From Olavius algarvensis Delta 4 endosymbiont (lineage in GTDB: Bacteria > Desulfobacterota > Desulfobacteria > Desulfobacterales > CAJINA01), in assembly GCA_905176665.1 (NCBI GenBank), contig CAJINA010000149.1, forward strand, positions 124,001 to 188,000: a stretch of DNA of 64,000 nt, given 5' to 3'. The position numbers and the translations under genes were made by a program. Below the pieces are notes generated by a model that did no database searches, was not told the origin of the DNA, and saw only the letters and a list, made by a program, of their open reading frames with translations. Below, one piece after another: positions 21,436 through 30,114 of this stretch (position 1 is the first letter of the stretch; every line of letters starts with the position of its first letter).

Positions 21436-23112
21436 ATGGACCAGGTAAGACTGATTATTGCCATCGGGCTATCATTTTTAGTGTTTTTTATATGGGATGC
21501 CTTTTTTACGGAAAAAAAACCGGTCCCGCCGCCTGTCGCCGAGCAGACCGAAACCACGCCGGAACAAACGCCATCCGGGTCCGTTGTGAAGCGCCCGGCA
21601 CCACCGGCCCCGCCTGCGACTGGTCAGGAAAAGGCAATCCGGGAAACTGCCCCCACTTCTCCCCTGGTTCAACCTTTAGTCGCCCGTGACGTACTTATCA
21701 CCACCGATAAATACGAAACCCGGATCAGTGAACGGGGGGCTGCAATCACCAGTTTTCGACTGAAAGACTACATGGATCGCGTCGGTGAAAACGGGAACAT
21801 GTTAGAACTGGTACCGGCGGTGGTGAAGGACGGAACCACCCGCATTCATTTCGAAGACAGTCGTTTGGGTGAAGCCCACAAGGCCATCTTCTCTATCGGG
21901 AACCAACCGACCAACTTGATTGTTGAGAGTGAGAAACAGAGCCTGGTTCTTACCTGGAGAGGTCCCCATGGCGTTGACGTGGTGAAGACATACACCTTTC
22001 ACCCCGGCCAATACCTTATCGATCTTGATATCGCCATAGTGAATCACACCACCGGCCCGCTGGAAGAGCAGCCAGCTGTAGAACTGGCCGGACCCCGACC
22101 TCAAAAAACATCTTACACGTTCGAAGGCCCCAGCGCGTTCATAAATAACGAACTCGAACAGATTAAAATCAAAAGCATCGAAAAAACGAACACATACAAT
22201 GGAAACATTGAATGGATCGCCTTGCAGGACCGCTACTTTCTAACCGGCCTATTGACGGATCCCAATATCAAAGCGGAACTTGTGCTGGGGGCTACCAAAA
22301 AGGTGCTGACGAACAAGTATGTTCACCCCGGTACCCGGATTGAACCTGGACAGCAGGTCGTGATAAAACACCAGTTGTTCATGGGCCCCAAGCAGATGGA
22401 CCTGCTTAACGACGTAGGCAAAGGGTTGGGCCACCTGATTGACTTTGGCTGGTTCGATTTCCTCGCCAAGCCCTGCCTGCATTTTATGAACATGATTTAC
22501 AGCGTCGTTCCCAATTACGGCCTGGCGATCATTTTAATTACCATCATTCTAAAGATCTTACTGTGGCCTTTAGGGACCAAGAGCTACAAGTCCATGAATG
22601 AGATGAAACGCATTCAACCACTGATTGCCGAGCTCCGGGAAAAATACAAAAACGATAAAAAGAAACTGAACGAGGAGACCATGAGTCTGTATCGGACTTA
22701 TAAGGTAAACCCCACGGGGGGGTGTCTACCGATGGTTCTTCAGATTCCTGTTTTTTTTGCTCTTTATCGGATGCTTTATGAGGCCATTGAATTGCGGCAC
22801 GCTCCCTTTATTGGTTGGATCAATGATTTGTCGGCGCCCGACAGGCTTTTCAATTTCGGCTTCAGCATTCCTCTAATGGAACCACCCTATGGCATTCCGG
22901 TGCTCACCCTGGTCATGGGAGCCTCCATGTTTCTGCAGCAGAAAATGTCGCCCCCCATGGGGGATCCTGCCCAGGCAAAAATGATGATGGCGATGCCGAT
23001 TGTTTTTACCTTCATCTTTATCAATTTTTCGTCTGGCCTGGTACTTTATTGGTTTGTCAACAACGTGCTCTCCATTGCCCAGCAGTATTATATTCAGAAA
23101 AAATTTGCGTAA
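21436..23112 (+). CDS. yidC: Membrane protein insertase YidC
   Basis: The 558-residue insertase has an N-terminal membrane segment (QVRLIIAIGLSFLVFFIWDAF), a proline-rich stretch, a periplasmic beta-domain (about 75-340) and the conserved insertase core from MNMIYSVVPNYGLAIILITI. Core motifs include NPTGGCLPMVLQIPVFFALY and FNFSSGLVLYWFVNN. The long periplasmic domain is typical of Gram-negative YidC. AGGAGAAGAG precedes the ATG. It is followed at 14 bp by jag. Confidence 0.97.
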   Translation: MDQVRLIIAIGLSFLVFFIWDAFFTEKKPVPPPVAEQTETTPEQTPSGSVVKRPAPPAPPATGQEKAIRETAPTSPLVQPLVARDVLITTDKYETRISERGAAITSFRLKDYMDRVGENGNMLELVPAVVKDGTTRIHFEDSRLGEAHKAIFSIGNQPTNLIVESEKQSLVLTWRGPHGVDVVKTYTFHPGQYLIDLDIAIVNHTTGPLEEQPAVELAGPRPQKTSYTFEGPSAFINNELEQIKIKSIEKTNTYNGNIEWIALQDRYFLTGLLTDPNIKAELVLGATKKVLTNKYVHPGTRIEPGQQVVIKHQLFMGPKQMDLLNDVGKGLGHLIDFGWFDFLAKPCLHFMNMIYSVVPNYGLAIILITIILKILLWPLGTKSYKSMNEMKRIQPLIAELREKYKNDKKKLNEETMSLYRTYKVNPTGGCLPMVLQIPVFFALYRMLYEAIELRHAPFIGWINDLSAPDRLFNFGFSIPLMEPPYGIPVLTLVMGASMFLQQKMSPPMGDPAQAKMMMAMPIVFTFIFINFSSGLVLYWFVNNVLSIAQQYYIQKKFA

Positions 23113-23126
23113 GAACGGAGGCGTGA

Positions 23127-23879
23127 ATGACCTCGGAAATGCTGTTTGAGGGAAAGAAAGTTGAACAGGCAATCCAAAGAGCCTGTCAACAGCTTGATAT
23201 AAATGAAGAAAATCCCAAATATGAGGTTGTCACCCGGGGATCAACCGGTATTTTCGGGCTGGTCGGTACCCGAAAGGCCCAGATAAAGGTCATTGTTCAA
23301 GGAAATCAAGCAGATAGAGAACCATACCATCTGGGGCCTGGTTTTGAAACAACAAACATTGGTCAGATCGGTGTCTCCACCGGCACTCTTTCGGGTCCGG
23401 CCAGAATCGGTCAGGAAGCACTGGAAAAAATCGCGGCGGGCATCACCAATGGTACCAGCGTCATAACCCGGGGTGAAGGTAAACGTATCACCTACAAAAT
23501 CGAAGGCGGCAGAGCCGGAGTCCTCATTGGAAAGCGAGGCCAAACCCTTGAAGCCATCCAATACCTTGTCGAAAAAGTGGTCAACCGCAATAGTCAGAAA
23601 CGGGTGCGGATCAGTATTGATGTCGGCGGATATTTGGCCAAGAAAAGGCAGAACCTTGAAAACCTCGCCGAAAAAACCGCACAAAAAGCAAAAAAGAATG
23701 GCAAACCGGCCACCATTGGGCAATTGAACGCTCACGATCGTCGCATCGTACATCTTGCACTAAAAGAGGATATTGACGTGACGACAAAAAGTGTGGGCCA
23801 TGGCTATCTGCGAAAACTGGTAGTGATGCCCAAAAAGCGCCGCAACAATCTAAACAGAGGCCCCCAGCGGCCTGCCTAA
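23127..23879 (+). CDS. khpB: Jag/KhpB RNA-binding protein
   Basis: The 250-residue protein has three parts: a Jag-N domain (MLFEGKKVEQAIQRACQQLD), a KH domain with VLIGKRGQTLEAIQYLVEKVVNR, and an R3H domain ending in RRIVHLALKEDIDVTTKSVG. The R3H motif (R-X3-H) is intact. Members bind RNA and are encoded after yidC in many bacteria. A GGAGG precedes the ATG, and mnmE follows after 4 bp. Confidence 0.93.
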   Translation: MTSEMLFEGKKVEQAIQRACQQLDINEENPKYEVVTRGSTGIFGLVGTRKAQIKVIVQGNQADREPYHLGPGFETTNIGQIGVSTGTLSGPARIGQEALEKIAAGITNGTSVITRGEGKRITYKIEGGRAGVLIGKRGQTLEAIQYLVEKVVNRNSQKRVRISIDVGGYLAKKRQNLENLAEKTAQKAKKNGKPATIGQLNAHDRRIVHLALKEDIDVTTKSVGHGYLRKLVVMPKKRRNNLNRGPQRPA

Positions 23880-23883
23880 ACCA

Positions 23884-25281
23884 ATGGATCGCAGCACCAT
23901 TGCCGCAATTTGCACCCCCCGCGGATTTGGAGGGGTTGGGATCGTTAAAATATCCGGACCCGACGCCCTTCAAATCGCCAGGGCAATTTTCCGTAGTAAA
24001 ATCCAAAAAGACGACCTTGCAGAGGCGGTCAGCTTCAAGGCCTACCGGTTGCGATACGGTGTTATCGTGCAACCGGAAGATGGCCGCCGTATCGATGAAG
24101 TACTATTAGCCTCCATGCGGGCCCCTAAAAGCTACACCGGCGAGGACGTTGTCGAGATAAATGCGCATGCCGGTCCGGTTGTTTTAAATTCAATTCTCGA
24201 CCTCGTTCTGGAACAGGGCGCCCACTTGGCTGAACCTGGCGAGTTTACGCGGCGTGCGTTTTTAAACGGACGCATCGACCTGACCCAGGCTGAAGCAGTG
24301 GTTGATTTGATCAATGCCAAGACAAACGCGGCCGCCCGAATGGCCAGTGCTCAGATGGCCGGCCAATTGCGCGCCGAGATTGAGAAAATCAGGGTCACCG
24401 TTAAGCAATTGATTACCCATAATGAAGCCCGTATCGATTTTCCCGAAGATGTCGTTTCCGAAAACCATTTGGCTGCAGATATTCTTGCTTTACAGGACAA
24501 AATCATTAGTCCGCTTAAGTCTATCATCGACCATTATCGAGAAGGTCGTATTTTACGTGAGGGGCTTCGCCTGGCGGTGGTGGGACGACCAAACGTCGGT
24601 AAATCCAGCTTAATGAACCGGCTGGTGCGTAATGACCGTGCTATTGTAACCGATATCCCCGGCACTACTCGCGATACCGTCGAGGACTTTATCAACATTC
24701 AGGGTATCCCCGTCGTCATCGTTGATACGGCGGGATTTCAAAATACTGACAACCCTGTTGAAATAATCGGTATTGAAAAAACGTTAAAGAATATTGAGCA
24801 GGCTGACCTGATCCTTTTTGTTGTCGAGGAGGGGCATGGTCTACAGGCAGGGGACTTCGAGATATACAAAAAAGTTGCAGACAAACCCCTATTCATTGTT
24901 ATTAATAAGAAAGACCTGGAAAATGTTTCTCAGCCTATCCTTTTACCCGATGAGTGGGGTGGGAACCCCAGTCTGCGTATTTCGGCCCTTAAGGGCGAGG
25001 GTTTGGCGGCGTTGGAAAAAGCCATTTACGGATTCGTGGCAGGTGGTCAGCATGGCCCGATGAATACTGATTTTGCCCCCAATTTACGGCAAAAGCAACT
25101 CATCCAAAACAGTTTACGGGCGGCCCAAGCCGCCCTGGAAAGCAAAGAACGTGAAGATCCTGGAGAATTGACGGCCCTGGATTTGGACGAGTGTCTTTTA
25201 AATCTTAACGCGATCCTGGGAAAACATATGCGTGAAGATATACTAGAACGCATTTTCAGTGAATTCTGCATAGGGAAATAA
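23884..25281 (+). CDS. mnmE: tRNA modification GTPase MnmE
   Basis: The 465-residue protein works with MnmG to place the 5-carboxymethylaminomethyl group on wobble uridine of tRNAs. An N-terminal tetrahydrofolate-binding domain (DRSTIAAICTPRGFGGVGI) precedes the helical domain, with an inserted G domain: GRPNVGKSSLMNR near 234, DTAG and NKKD. It ends FCIGK, the conserved C-terminal motif with the catalytic-site cysteine. mnmG is not next to it. A parS site starts at the base after its stop. Confidence 0.97.
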   Translation: MDRSTIAAICTPRGFGGVGIVKISGPDALQIARAIFRSKIQKDDLAEAVSFKAYRLRYGVIVQPEDGRRIDEVLLASMRAPKSYTGEDVVEINAHAGPVVLNSILDLVLEQGAHLAEPGEFTRRAFLNGRIDLTQAEAVVDLINAKTNAAARMASAQMAGQLRAEIEKIRVTVKQLITHNEARIDFPEDVVSENHLAADILALQDKIISPLKSIIDHYREGRILREGLRLAVVGRPNVGKSSLMNRLVRNDRAIVTDIPGTTRDTVEDFINIQGIPVVIVDTAGFQNTDNPVEIIGIEKTLKNIEQADLILFVVEEGHGLQAGDFEIYKKVADKPLFIVINKKDLENVSQPILLPDEWGGNPSLRISALKGEGLAALEKAIYGFVAGGQHGPMNTDFAPNLRQKQLIQNSLRAAQAALESKEREDPGELTALDLDECLLNLNAILGKHMREDILERIFSEFCIGK

Positions 25282-25297
25282 TGTTTCACGTGAAACA
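25282..25297. promoter_or_regulatory. parS chromosome partition site
   Basis: TGTTTCACGTGAAACA is a perfect 16-bp palindrome identical to the ParB binding consensus. It lies immediately after the mnmE stop codon. parA and parB are not in the window. Such sites cluster near the replication origin. Confidence 0.93.
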
Positions 25298-25364
25298 ATC
25301 GGCAGTCTGATTTTCACAAAATATCAATTCGACGAGTGGGTCGACTTTGGAGGGGCAGGTCTAT

Positions 25365-26057
25365 ATGGATTTTGATTTTTCACCGTACTTTAAAAAATAT
25401 GAGGAACTGGTTGCGGTTGCCGAGGATGCGTTCGCCCGGATTAGAAAGGATTATCCGGAGTGTGTGAAATGTGAGCTGGGTTGCGCGGAGTGCTGCCATG
25501 CGCTTTTTGATCTAACCCTCATCGAGGCCCTCTATGTCAACCAAAAATTTAAAGCGGCCTTCGAGGGGGATCGACACGAAGCAATGCTTGAAAGGGCCAA
25601 CCTTGCAGATCGACAGACCTATAAAATCAAAAAAAGAGCCGGAAAAATGGTAAAGGAGGGCAGTCCCGACGAGGAGATTCTGGAAAAAATTGCCGCCGAA
25701 TCAGTCCGCTGTGCCTTGCTAAACGATAAGAATTTGTGTGATCTGTATGACTTTCGGCCGATTACCTGTCGGTTGTATGGGGTTCCCACGGCCATCGGCG
25801 GCAAGGGACATACCTGCGGGCTGTCAGCTTTTGAACCCGGTGAATCCTATCCAACAGCTAACCTGGATCGGATTCAGGCCGCCCTGACGGCGCTTTCAAG
25901 CGCCCTGGTGGCCGATCTCAAATCCAAATATGTAACGTTGGGCGAAATGCTGGTTCCACTATCCATGGCTCTCCTGACCGAATATGATGAAACTTACCTG
26001 GGGGTGCCGTCGGACGCTGAAGAAAATGCGGGTAGCCCGGAGAGTGAAAATGAGTAA
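25365..26057 (+). CDS. YkgJ-family cysteine-cluster protein
   Basis: The 230-residue protein has the CxxC-x-x-C pattern ECVKCELGCAECCHALFD near residue 33, and later Cys (VRCALLNDKNLCDLYDFRPITCRLYG), the signature of the YkgJ family of putative zinc or iron-sulfur proteins. The biochemical role is unknown. The ATG at 25365 is chosen because AGGTCT and GGAGG stretches precede it; a TTG at 25347 is possible. The stop overlaps the next gene by 8 bp. Confidence 0.8.
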   Translation: MDFDFSPYFKKYEELVAVAEDAFARIRKDYPECVKCELGCAECCHALFDLTLIEALYVNQKFKAAFEGDRHEAMLERANLADRQTYKIKKRAGKMVKEGSPDEEILEKIAAESVRCALLNDKNLCDLYDFRPITCRLYGVPTAIGGKGHTCGLSAFEPGESYPTANLDRIQAALTALSSALVADLKSKYVTLGEMLVPLSMALLTEYDETYLGVPSDAEENAGSPESENE

Positions 26058-26415
26058 TATAACACCAGAAGAAGAGGCCGCCCGAAAAAAGGCGATATTT
26101 GACACCATGTCTCCCCGCGGACAGAAATTCATCCTTAAGAAGGGATATGACAATTGGGATCCTTTTGAGGAGCCGAAGGACCCTATCGATATCCGCACCG
26201 ATAAAACCAAGCGCACCTCACAGCAGCTTATCCGCGAATTTTTACAGGCGGTGTCCCACGATGAGTATTCCTCGGCATATGGCCGGGGAGCATTCGAGCT
26301 CTGCCTGGGAATCGTGAACAACGATGAGGCCGCCCGGGGCATGTTTGATTTTTCTTGCTGGTACCGGACGCTTTTAAAAGCAGAGGGGCATCTGGACGAA
26401 AAAGACAAGAAGTAA
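26050..26415 (+). CDS. Hypothetical protein, coupled to YkgJ-family gene
   Basis: A 121-residue soluble, charged protein with no recognised domain. Its start overlaps the stop of the upstream gene (ATGAGTAA), suggesting coupled translation. Notable stretches are MSPRGQKFILKKGYDNWDPF and YGRGAFELCLGIVN; a cysteine and tryptophan pair (DFSCWYRT) lies near the end. A hairpin terminator follows 32 bp after the stop. Confidence 0.65.
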   Translation: MSNITPEEEAARKKAIFDTMSPRGQKFILKKGYDNWDPFEEPKDPIDIRTDKTKRTSQQLIREFLQAVSHDEYSSAYGRGAFELCLGIVNNDEAARGMFDFSCWYRTLLKAEGHLDEKDKK

Positions 26416-26446
26416 CCGCCAACCACATCAAAAACACTTTAATTCA

Positions 26447-26480
26447 CCCGGTCCCTCACAGGGGGCCGGGTTTTTATTTT
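26447..26480 (+). terminator. Rho-independent terminator
   Basis: CCCGGTCCC pairs with GGGGGCCGGG across a short loop and is followed by TTTTTATTTT. It ends the mnmE-side plus-strand unit. Confidence 0.82.
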
Positions 26481-26836
26481 GCGCAATCCAAATGTTGGGT
26501 AGAAATGTAAAAATATGAAAAAATGATCATAAAATGCCAAATATTGGGCGAAAAGGGTTGAAAATTCGCTATTCCGCCAAATTCTGGAAAAAACCAAAAG
26601 GCATACATGGGTATGCACCCTTTAAAGATCGGCCCATATTCGTGCTCTCACGAAGTCGCCCCGTGAGCCCTACAGCCACAAGGGTTTGCGCGAAGTAAAA
26701 CACAATATATGGTAGTCTCTACGAGCTTAGGTACCAAGTTTTGAGGTTTTCACCCGAAGCGAAGCCCGGTTCAGGATCGGCGGCTATTCTAACGCAACGC
26801 GTCATTTTTCACGCAGGTTGGCTACGCGCGGTCAAT
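26481..26836. other. Unexplained convergent intergenic stretch
   Basis: About 355 bases between two terminators, with no recognised ORF. A GCATAC-ATGG-GTATGC hairpin lies near 26600 and a CTCAC...GTGAG pair near 26645-26670. There is no match I recognise to tmRNA, 6S or SRP RNA. It could be a small RNA gene, an eroded repeat or nothing functional. Confidence 0.3.
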
Positions 26837-26869
26837 AAAAAAAGCCCTGCCGAAAAATTCGGCAGGGCT
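26837..26869 (-). terminator. Rho-independent terminator of the decarboxylase genes
   Basis: AGCCCTGCCGAA (26843-26854) and TTCGGCAGGGCT (26858-26869) form a perfect 12-bp stem with a 3-base loop. On the minus strand a T-run follows (bases 26837-26843). It lies 23 bp beyond the stop of the beta subunit gene. Confidence 0.92.
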
Positions 26870-26891
26870 GTGATTGTCGCGTTGAGTGGAG

Positions 26892-28016
26892 CTAAACCAT
26901 GAAGCTCCAGAGTATACCGGCGCAGATGGCGGAGCCAATCACGCCGGATGAGTTGCAGGCCATGGCATGCATCAGCAGAAAATTGGTCGGGTCCTCCTTT
27001 AGACCGGTCAAATGAACTTCCCGGGCCGAGCCTGGTACCGCGGACACACCGGCCGCCCCCAGCAGCGGATTGATCTTTTCTTTCGTGAAAAGGTTCATGA
27101 TTTTCGCAAAAATAACCCCTGACGCTGTAGCGATGCTGAAGGCAACGGAACCGAGAAAAAAGATGCCGACTGACTTGCCCGTTAAAAATACGTCTCCCTG
27201 GGTGCTGGCACCAACAGTCAGGCCCAAGAAGATGGTGGCGGTGTCGATAATGGAACTGCTCGCCGTTTTGGCCAGGCGGTCAACCACGCCGGACTCTTTC
27301 ATGATATTGCCGAAAAAGAAGGTGCCCAGCAGTGGAATAGAGGCCGGTGCCAGAAAGCAACACAGCAGCAGGCCGACAACCGGAAAGATCAACAATTCCT
27401 TTTTGGAAGGTCTGCGGGGTTCGGACATCCGGATCAGCCGTTCTTCCCGGGTTGTTAACAACCGCATGATGGGAGGCTGAATAATGGGAATCAGGGCCAT
27501 GTAGGAGTAGGCCGCGATGGCGATGGGGCCTATCAGGTGCGGTGCCAGTTTAGCGGTCAAAAAGATAGAGGTCGGACCGTCAGCGCCACCGATGATGGCG
27601 ATGGAGGCCGCTTCTTTCGGCAAGAATCCAAGCCCCAGGGCACTGAGCAAGGTGAAGAAGATACCCATCTGGGCGGCTGCCCCGAGCAGCATAAGTTTGG
27701 GGCGTGCCAGCAATGATGAAAAGTCGGTCATGGCGCCCAGGCCCAGAAATACAATGGAGGGGTACAAGCCGGAGGTGACTCCGAAATAGAGGTAATGCAG
27801 CACACTGTTTTCCTCGTAGATACCGAGTCCAAACCCTTTGAAAAAGGGAACGTTGCCGACCAGGATCCCAAATCCGATGGGCAACAGCAGCAATGGTTCG
27901 TACTGTTTGGCAATCGCGAGATAGATAAACAGGCAGCCTACCAGAATCATGCACACGTGGCGCCAATCTGCCAGGTAGTAACCAGTATTGGATAAAAATT
28001 GAAGTAGGAGGTCCAT
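26892..28016 (-). CDS. Sodium-translocating decarboxylase beta subunit
   Basis: The 374-residue multi-pass membrane protein belongs to the OadB/GcdB/MmdB family, which couples decarboxylation of carboxybiotin to sodium export. Family landmarks are GADGPTSIFLTAKLAPHLIGPIAIAAYSYMALIPIIQPP, a conserved core with Asp, and near the end HAMACNSSGVIGSAICAG. Nine or more hydrophobic segments are visible. The gamma subunit is encoded upstream. No alpha (carboxyltransferase) or biotin-carrier gene is in the window, so the substrate (oxaloacetate, methylmalonyl-CoA or glutaconyl-CoA) cannot be told. Confidence 0.93.
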   Translation of the reverse strand: MDLLLQFLSNTGYYLADWRHVCMILVGCLFIYLAIAKQYEPLLLLPIGFGILVGNVPFFKGFGLGIYEENSVLHYLYFGVTSGLYPSIVFLGLGAMTDFSSLLARPKLMLLGAAAQMGIFFTLLSALGLGFLPKEAASIAIIGGADGPTSIFLTAKLAPHLIGPIAIAAYSYMALIPIIQPPIMRLLTTREERLIRMSEPRRPSKKELLIFPVVGLLLCCFLAPASIPLLGTFFFGNIMKESGVVDRLAKTASSSIIDTATIFLGLTVGASTQGDVFLTGKSVGIFFLGSVAFSIATASGVIFAKIMNLFTKEKINPLLGAAGVSAVPGSAREVHLTGLKEDPTNFLLMHAMACNSSGVIGSAICAGILWSFMV

Positions 28017-28029
28017 TTATGTCTTTTCC

Positions 28030-28428
28030 TTAAGCACCTTGTTTAGTAGCGTTCCATGCGAAGCGTCCCTCACCCTTTGAAACCAGAAAGCCGGCCGTGC
28101 GAAAGGCGCGAATGGTAATATGCGGGTGGGGAAAATCGTTATCGCGGGTAAGGGTGTACAGGGCATCCAGCGCAAACGTTTCCGGAAGCTGCTTAATGAG
28201 CGGTTCATAGAAAATCGCCTGCGCCGCGAGACTCTCCGGAAATTTTTCAGGGATGCCCACCGGCTCGGTTATAGCGGAACCTTTTTCCTTTTTCTCCATT
28301 AAGCCGACCAGCCAGTGAAGCCGCGAAATGATGAAAGACAGAACTGTCAAACCAGTCATAACGATGAGGGCCCCGGCAAGCGCCATGGCCCATCCGTTAT
28401 TAGCCGAGATATTTTGAAAACTAAACAA
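28030..28428 (-). CDS. OadG-family decarboxylase gamma subunit
   Basis: The 132-residue protein has one membrane helix near the N-terminus (WAMALAGALIVMTGLTVLSFIISRL) followed by a charged soluble tail, as in OadG-type gamma subunits that anchor the sodium-pumping decarboxylase. The tail is longer than usual, with a DALYTLTRDNDFPHPHITIRAFRTAGFLV segment. The start is TTG at 28428, placed 5 bases after a perfect AGGAGG. It is 13 bp upstream of the beta subunit gene. Confidence 0.75.
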   Translation of the reverse strand: MFSFQNISANNGWAMALAGALIVMTGLTVLSFIISRLHWLVGLMEKKEKGSAITEPVGIPEKFPESLAAQAIFYEPLIKQLPETFALDALYTLTRDNDFPHPHITIRAFRTAGFLVSKGEGRFAWNATKQGA

Positions 28429-28544
28429 CGTAACCTCCTTAAATTTCTTAGCTGATATCCTGTGTTTTCGTCGGATGCGTGGAAGTATGTTCAGCAGGCA
28501 TTCAGAGGGACGAAATGAAAATGTACCGGGCGCTAAAAAGAAAT

Positions 28545-28575
28545 ACTATAATGCACAGATACGATACAATGTCAA
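28545..28575 (-). promoter_or_regulatory. Predicted promoter for the decarboxylase genes
   Basis: On the minus strand TTGACA (28575-28570) is followed by CATTAT (28553-28548, 16-base spacing) or TATAGT (28550-28545, 19-base spacing). It is about 120 bases upstream of the gamma subunit start. Confidence 0.5.
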
Positions 28576-28601
28576 TAGATTAATAAGCACTGCCGGCCTG
28601 C

Positions 28602-30110
28602 TTACACCTTGCCGGCGGACGGATCCAGACCAGCCATTAAAAGGCCGATCTGTTCCACCCGGGCGGTATCGCCAACCGCAAAGGCGTCCATCAGTTTTCC
28701 CGCAAAAATCACGACGACCCGATCCGCCAGGGACAGGGCCTCCTTCAGGTCACCGGTAACCAGGAGTATGCCGGCCCGTTCGCGGGCTTGCAACAGCAGG
28801 TTCCAGACCTCTTCGGTCGCTCCGATGTCGAGGCCCTGGGTGGGTTGTTCGGCAACAATCAACCGTGGACGCCGGAAAAATTCACGTGCCAGAACAAGTT
28901 TCTGGAGATTGCCTCCGGACAATTGCCGGGCGGTGGCCGCGATGCGAGCCGGCTGAACATCAAACGCTGTGATCAAATCAGAGACTTTTGGGCGGGCCCG
29001 CTGCTTGGACAGCCAGGGGCCGTTACAGAATGCGTGCCGTGTCGTTATAAGGAAATTTTCCAACATGTTCAGGTGTTGACAGGTGGCCAGCCCCTGCCGG
29101 TCCTCGGGGATATAGCTCAATAGGTTATCCCGGTTGGTATTGCCGAAAAATTTAGTCCAGGTCTTTCCTAAAATTGAAATGTGGCCGCCGGCCGGTCGCT
29201 GCAGTCCGCAAATAATTTCCACCAGCCGCTTCTGGCCGTTGCCGGCAACACCAACAAGACCCAGAATTTCGCCCTGGCGAAGCTCAAGATCGACATCTTT
29301 CAAAACATCGTCACTCAAACCCTCTATCTTCAATACCCGCTGCCGGTGTTCCACTGGCTGGCGTGCCACCTGCAGGATCACCTCGCGGCCGACCATTTTG
29401 CGGGCCAGCTCAGCCCGCGATGTGACCATATCGGTCGGCATCTGGTCGGTCAGGCTTCCCCGGCGCAGGATAGCGATTTCATCGGCGATTTCCAAAACCT
29501 CGGCCAGCTTGTGGCTGATAAAGATAATGGCTTTTCCGCGGCTGGCCAGCTGTTTCAAAGCGCCGAAAAGCTGTTTGACCTCTGGCGGCGTCAAAACGGC
29601 GGTAGGTTCATCGAATATCAGGATCCGGCTGTCCCGGTGCAGCAGGCGGAGTATTTCAACCCGCTGCTTTTCACCCATGGAGAGATTGGCTACCTTGGCA
29701 TCCGGGTCTACGGCGAGACCGGCATCTGTGGCCAGGTCGAGGACCCGGGCCCGCATCCGGTCGCGGTTCAGCAGGGGACCGGATTCCTGACCGAGAAACA
29801 CGTTTTCAGAAACCGTCATGGCTTCGACCAGCTTGAAATGCTGGTACACCATGCCGATTCCATACCGGATGGCCCTGCGGGTACTGGTGAGGGAGACTTT
29901 AAGGCCGTCGATGTAAACACTGCCGCTGTCGGGGACAAGTTGCCCGGCCAGGATGCTCATCAAGGTACTCTTGCCGGCCCCGTTTTCCCCGAGCAGAGCC
30001 GTGATGGTGCCGGCCTTGATATCGAGAGTTATCTCCCGGTTGGCCTGGACCGGCCCAAAATTTTTACAGATGGCTTCCAGGCGTACCATTACTTGGTCGG
30101 TATTAGGCAT
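28602..30110 (-). CDS. ABC transporter ATP-binding protein, nucleoside/BMP type, two ATPase domains
   Basis: The 502-residue protein contains two nucleotide-binding domains, like RbsA- and YufO-type importers. The first has GENGAGKSTLM, NLSMGEKQRVEIL and ILIFDEPTAVL. The second has a degenerate Walker A (GVAGNGQKR), QLSGGNLQKLVLARE and IVAEQPTQGLDIG, as usual for these pairs. The open frame reaches 30146, but the ATG at 30110 (MPNTDQVMVRLEAICK) is 4 bp after the phosphoribosyltransferase stop. It powers the permeases encoded upstream in this operon. Confidence 0.92.
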   Translation of the reverse strand: MPNTDQVMVRLEAICKNFGPVQANREITLDIKAGTITALLGENGAGKSTLMSILAGQLVPDSGSVYIDGLKVSLTSTRRAIRYGIGMVYQHFKLVEAMTVSENVFLGQESGPLLNRDRMRARVLDLATDAGLAVDPDAKVANLSMGEKQRVEILRLLHRDSRILIFDEPTAVLTPPEVKQLFGALKQLASRGKAIIFISHKLAEVLEIADEIAILRRGSLTDQMPTDMVTSRAELARKMVGREVILQVARQPVEHRQRVLKIEGLSDDVLKDVDLELRQGEILGLVGVAGNGQKRLVEIICGLQRPAGGHISILGKTWTKFFGNTNRDNLLSYIPEDRQGLATCQHLNMLENFLITTRHAFCNGPWLSKQRARPKVSDLITAFDVQPARIAATARQLSGGNLQKLVLAREFFRRPRLIVAEQPTQGLDIGATEEVWNLLLQARERAGILLVTGDLKEALSLADRVVVIFAGKLMDAFAVGDTARVEQIGLLMAGLDPSAGKV

Positions 30111-30114
30111 GCGT

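Noticed and set aside
21353..21448. A 31-codon ORF just before and overlapping yidC
   Set aside because: No clear ribosome site and no recognisable sequence. It overlaps the yidC start, and the order rnpA-yidD-yidC explains the region.
26481..26836. A tmRNA, 6S RNA or SRP RNA gene
   Set aside because: No tRNA-like domain, tag-reading frame or conserved SRP loop could be read, and I could not fold the region.
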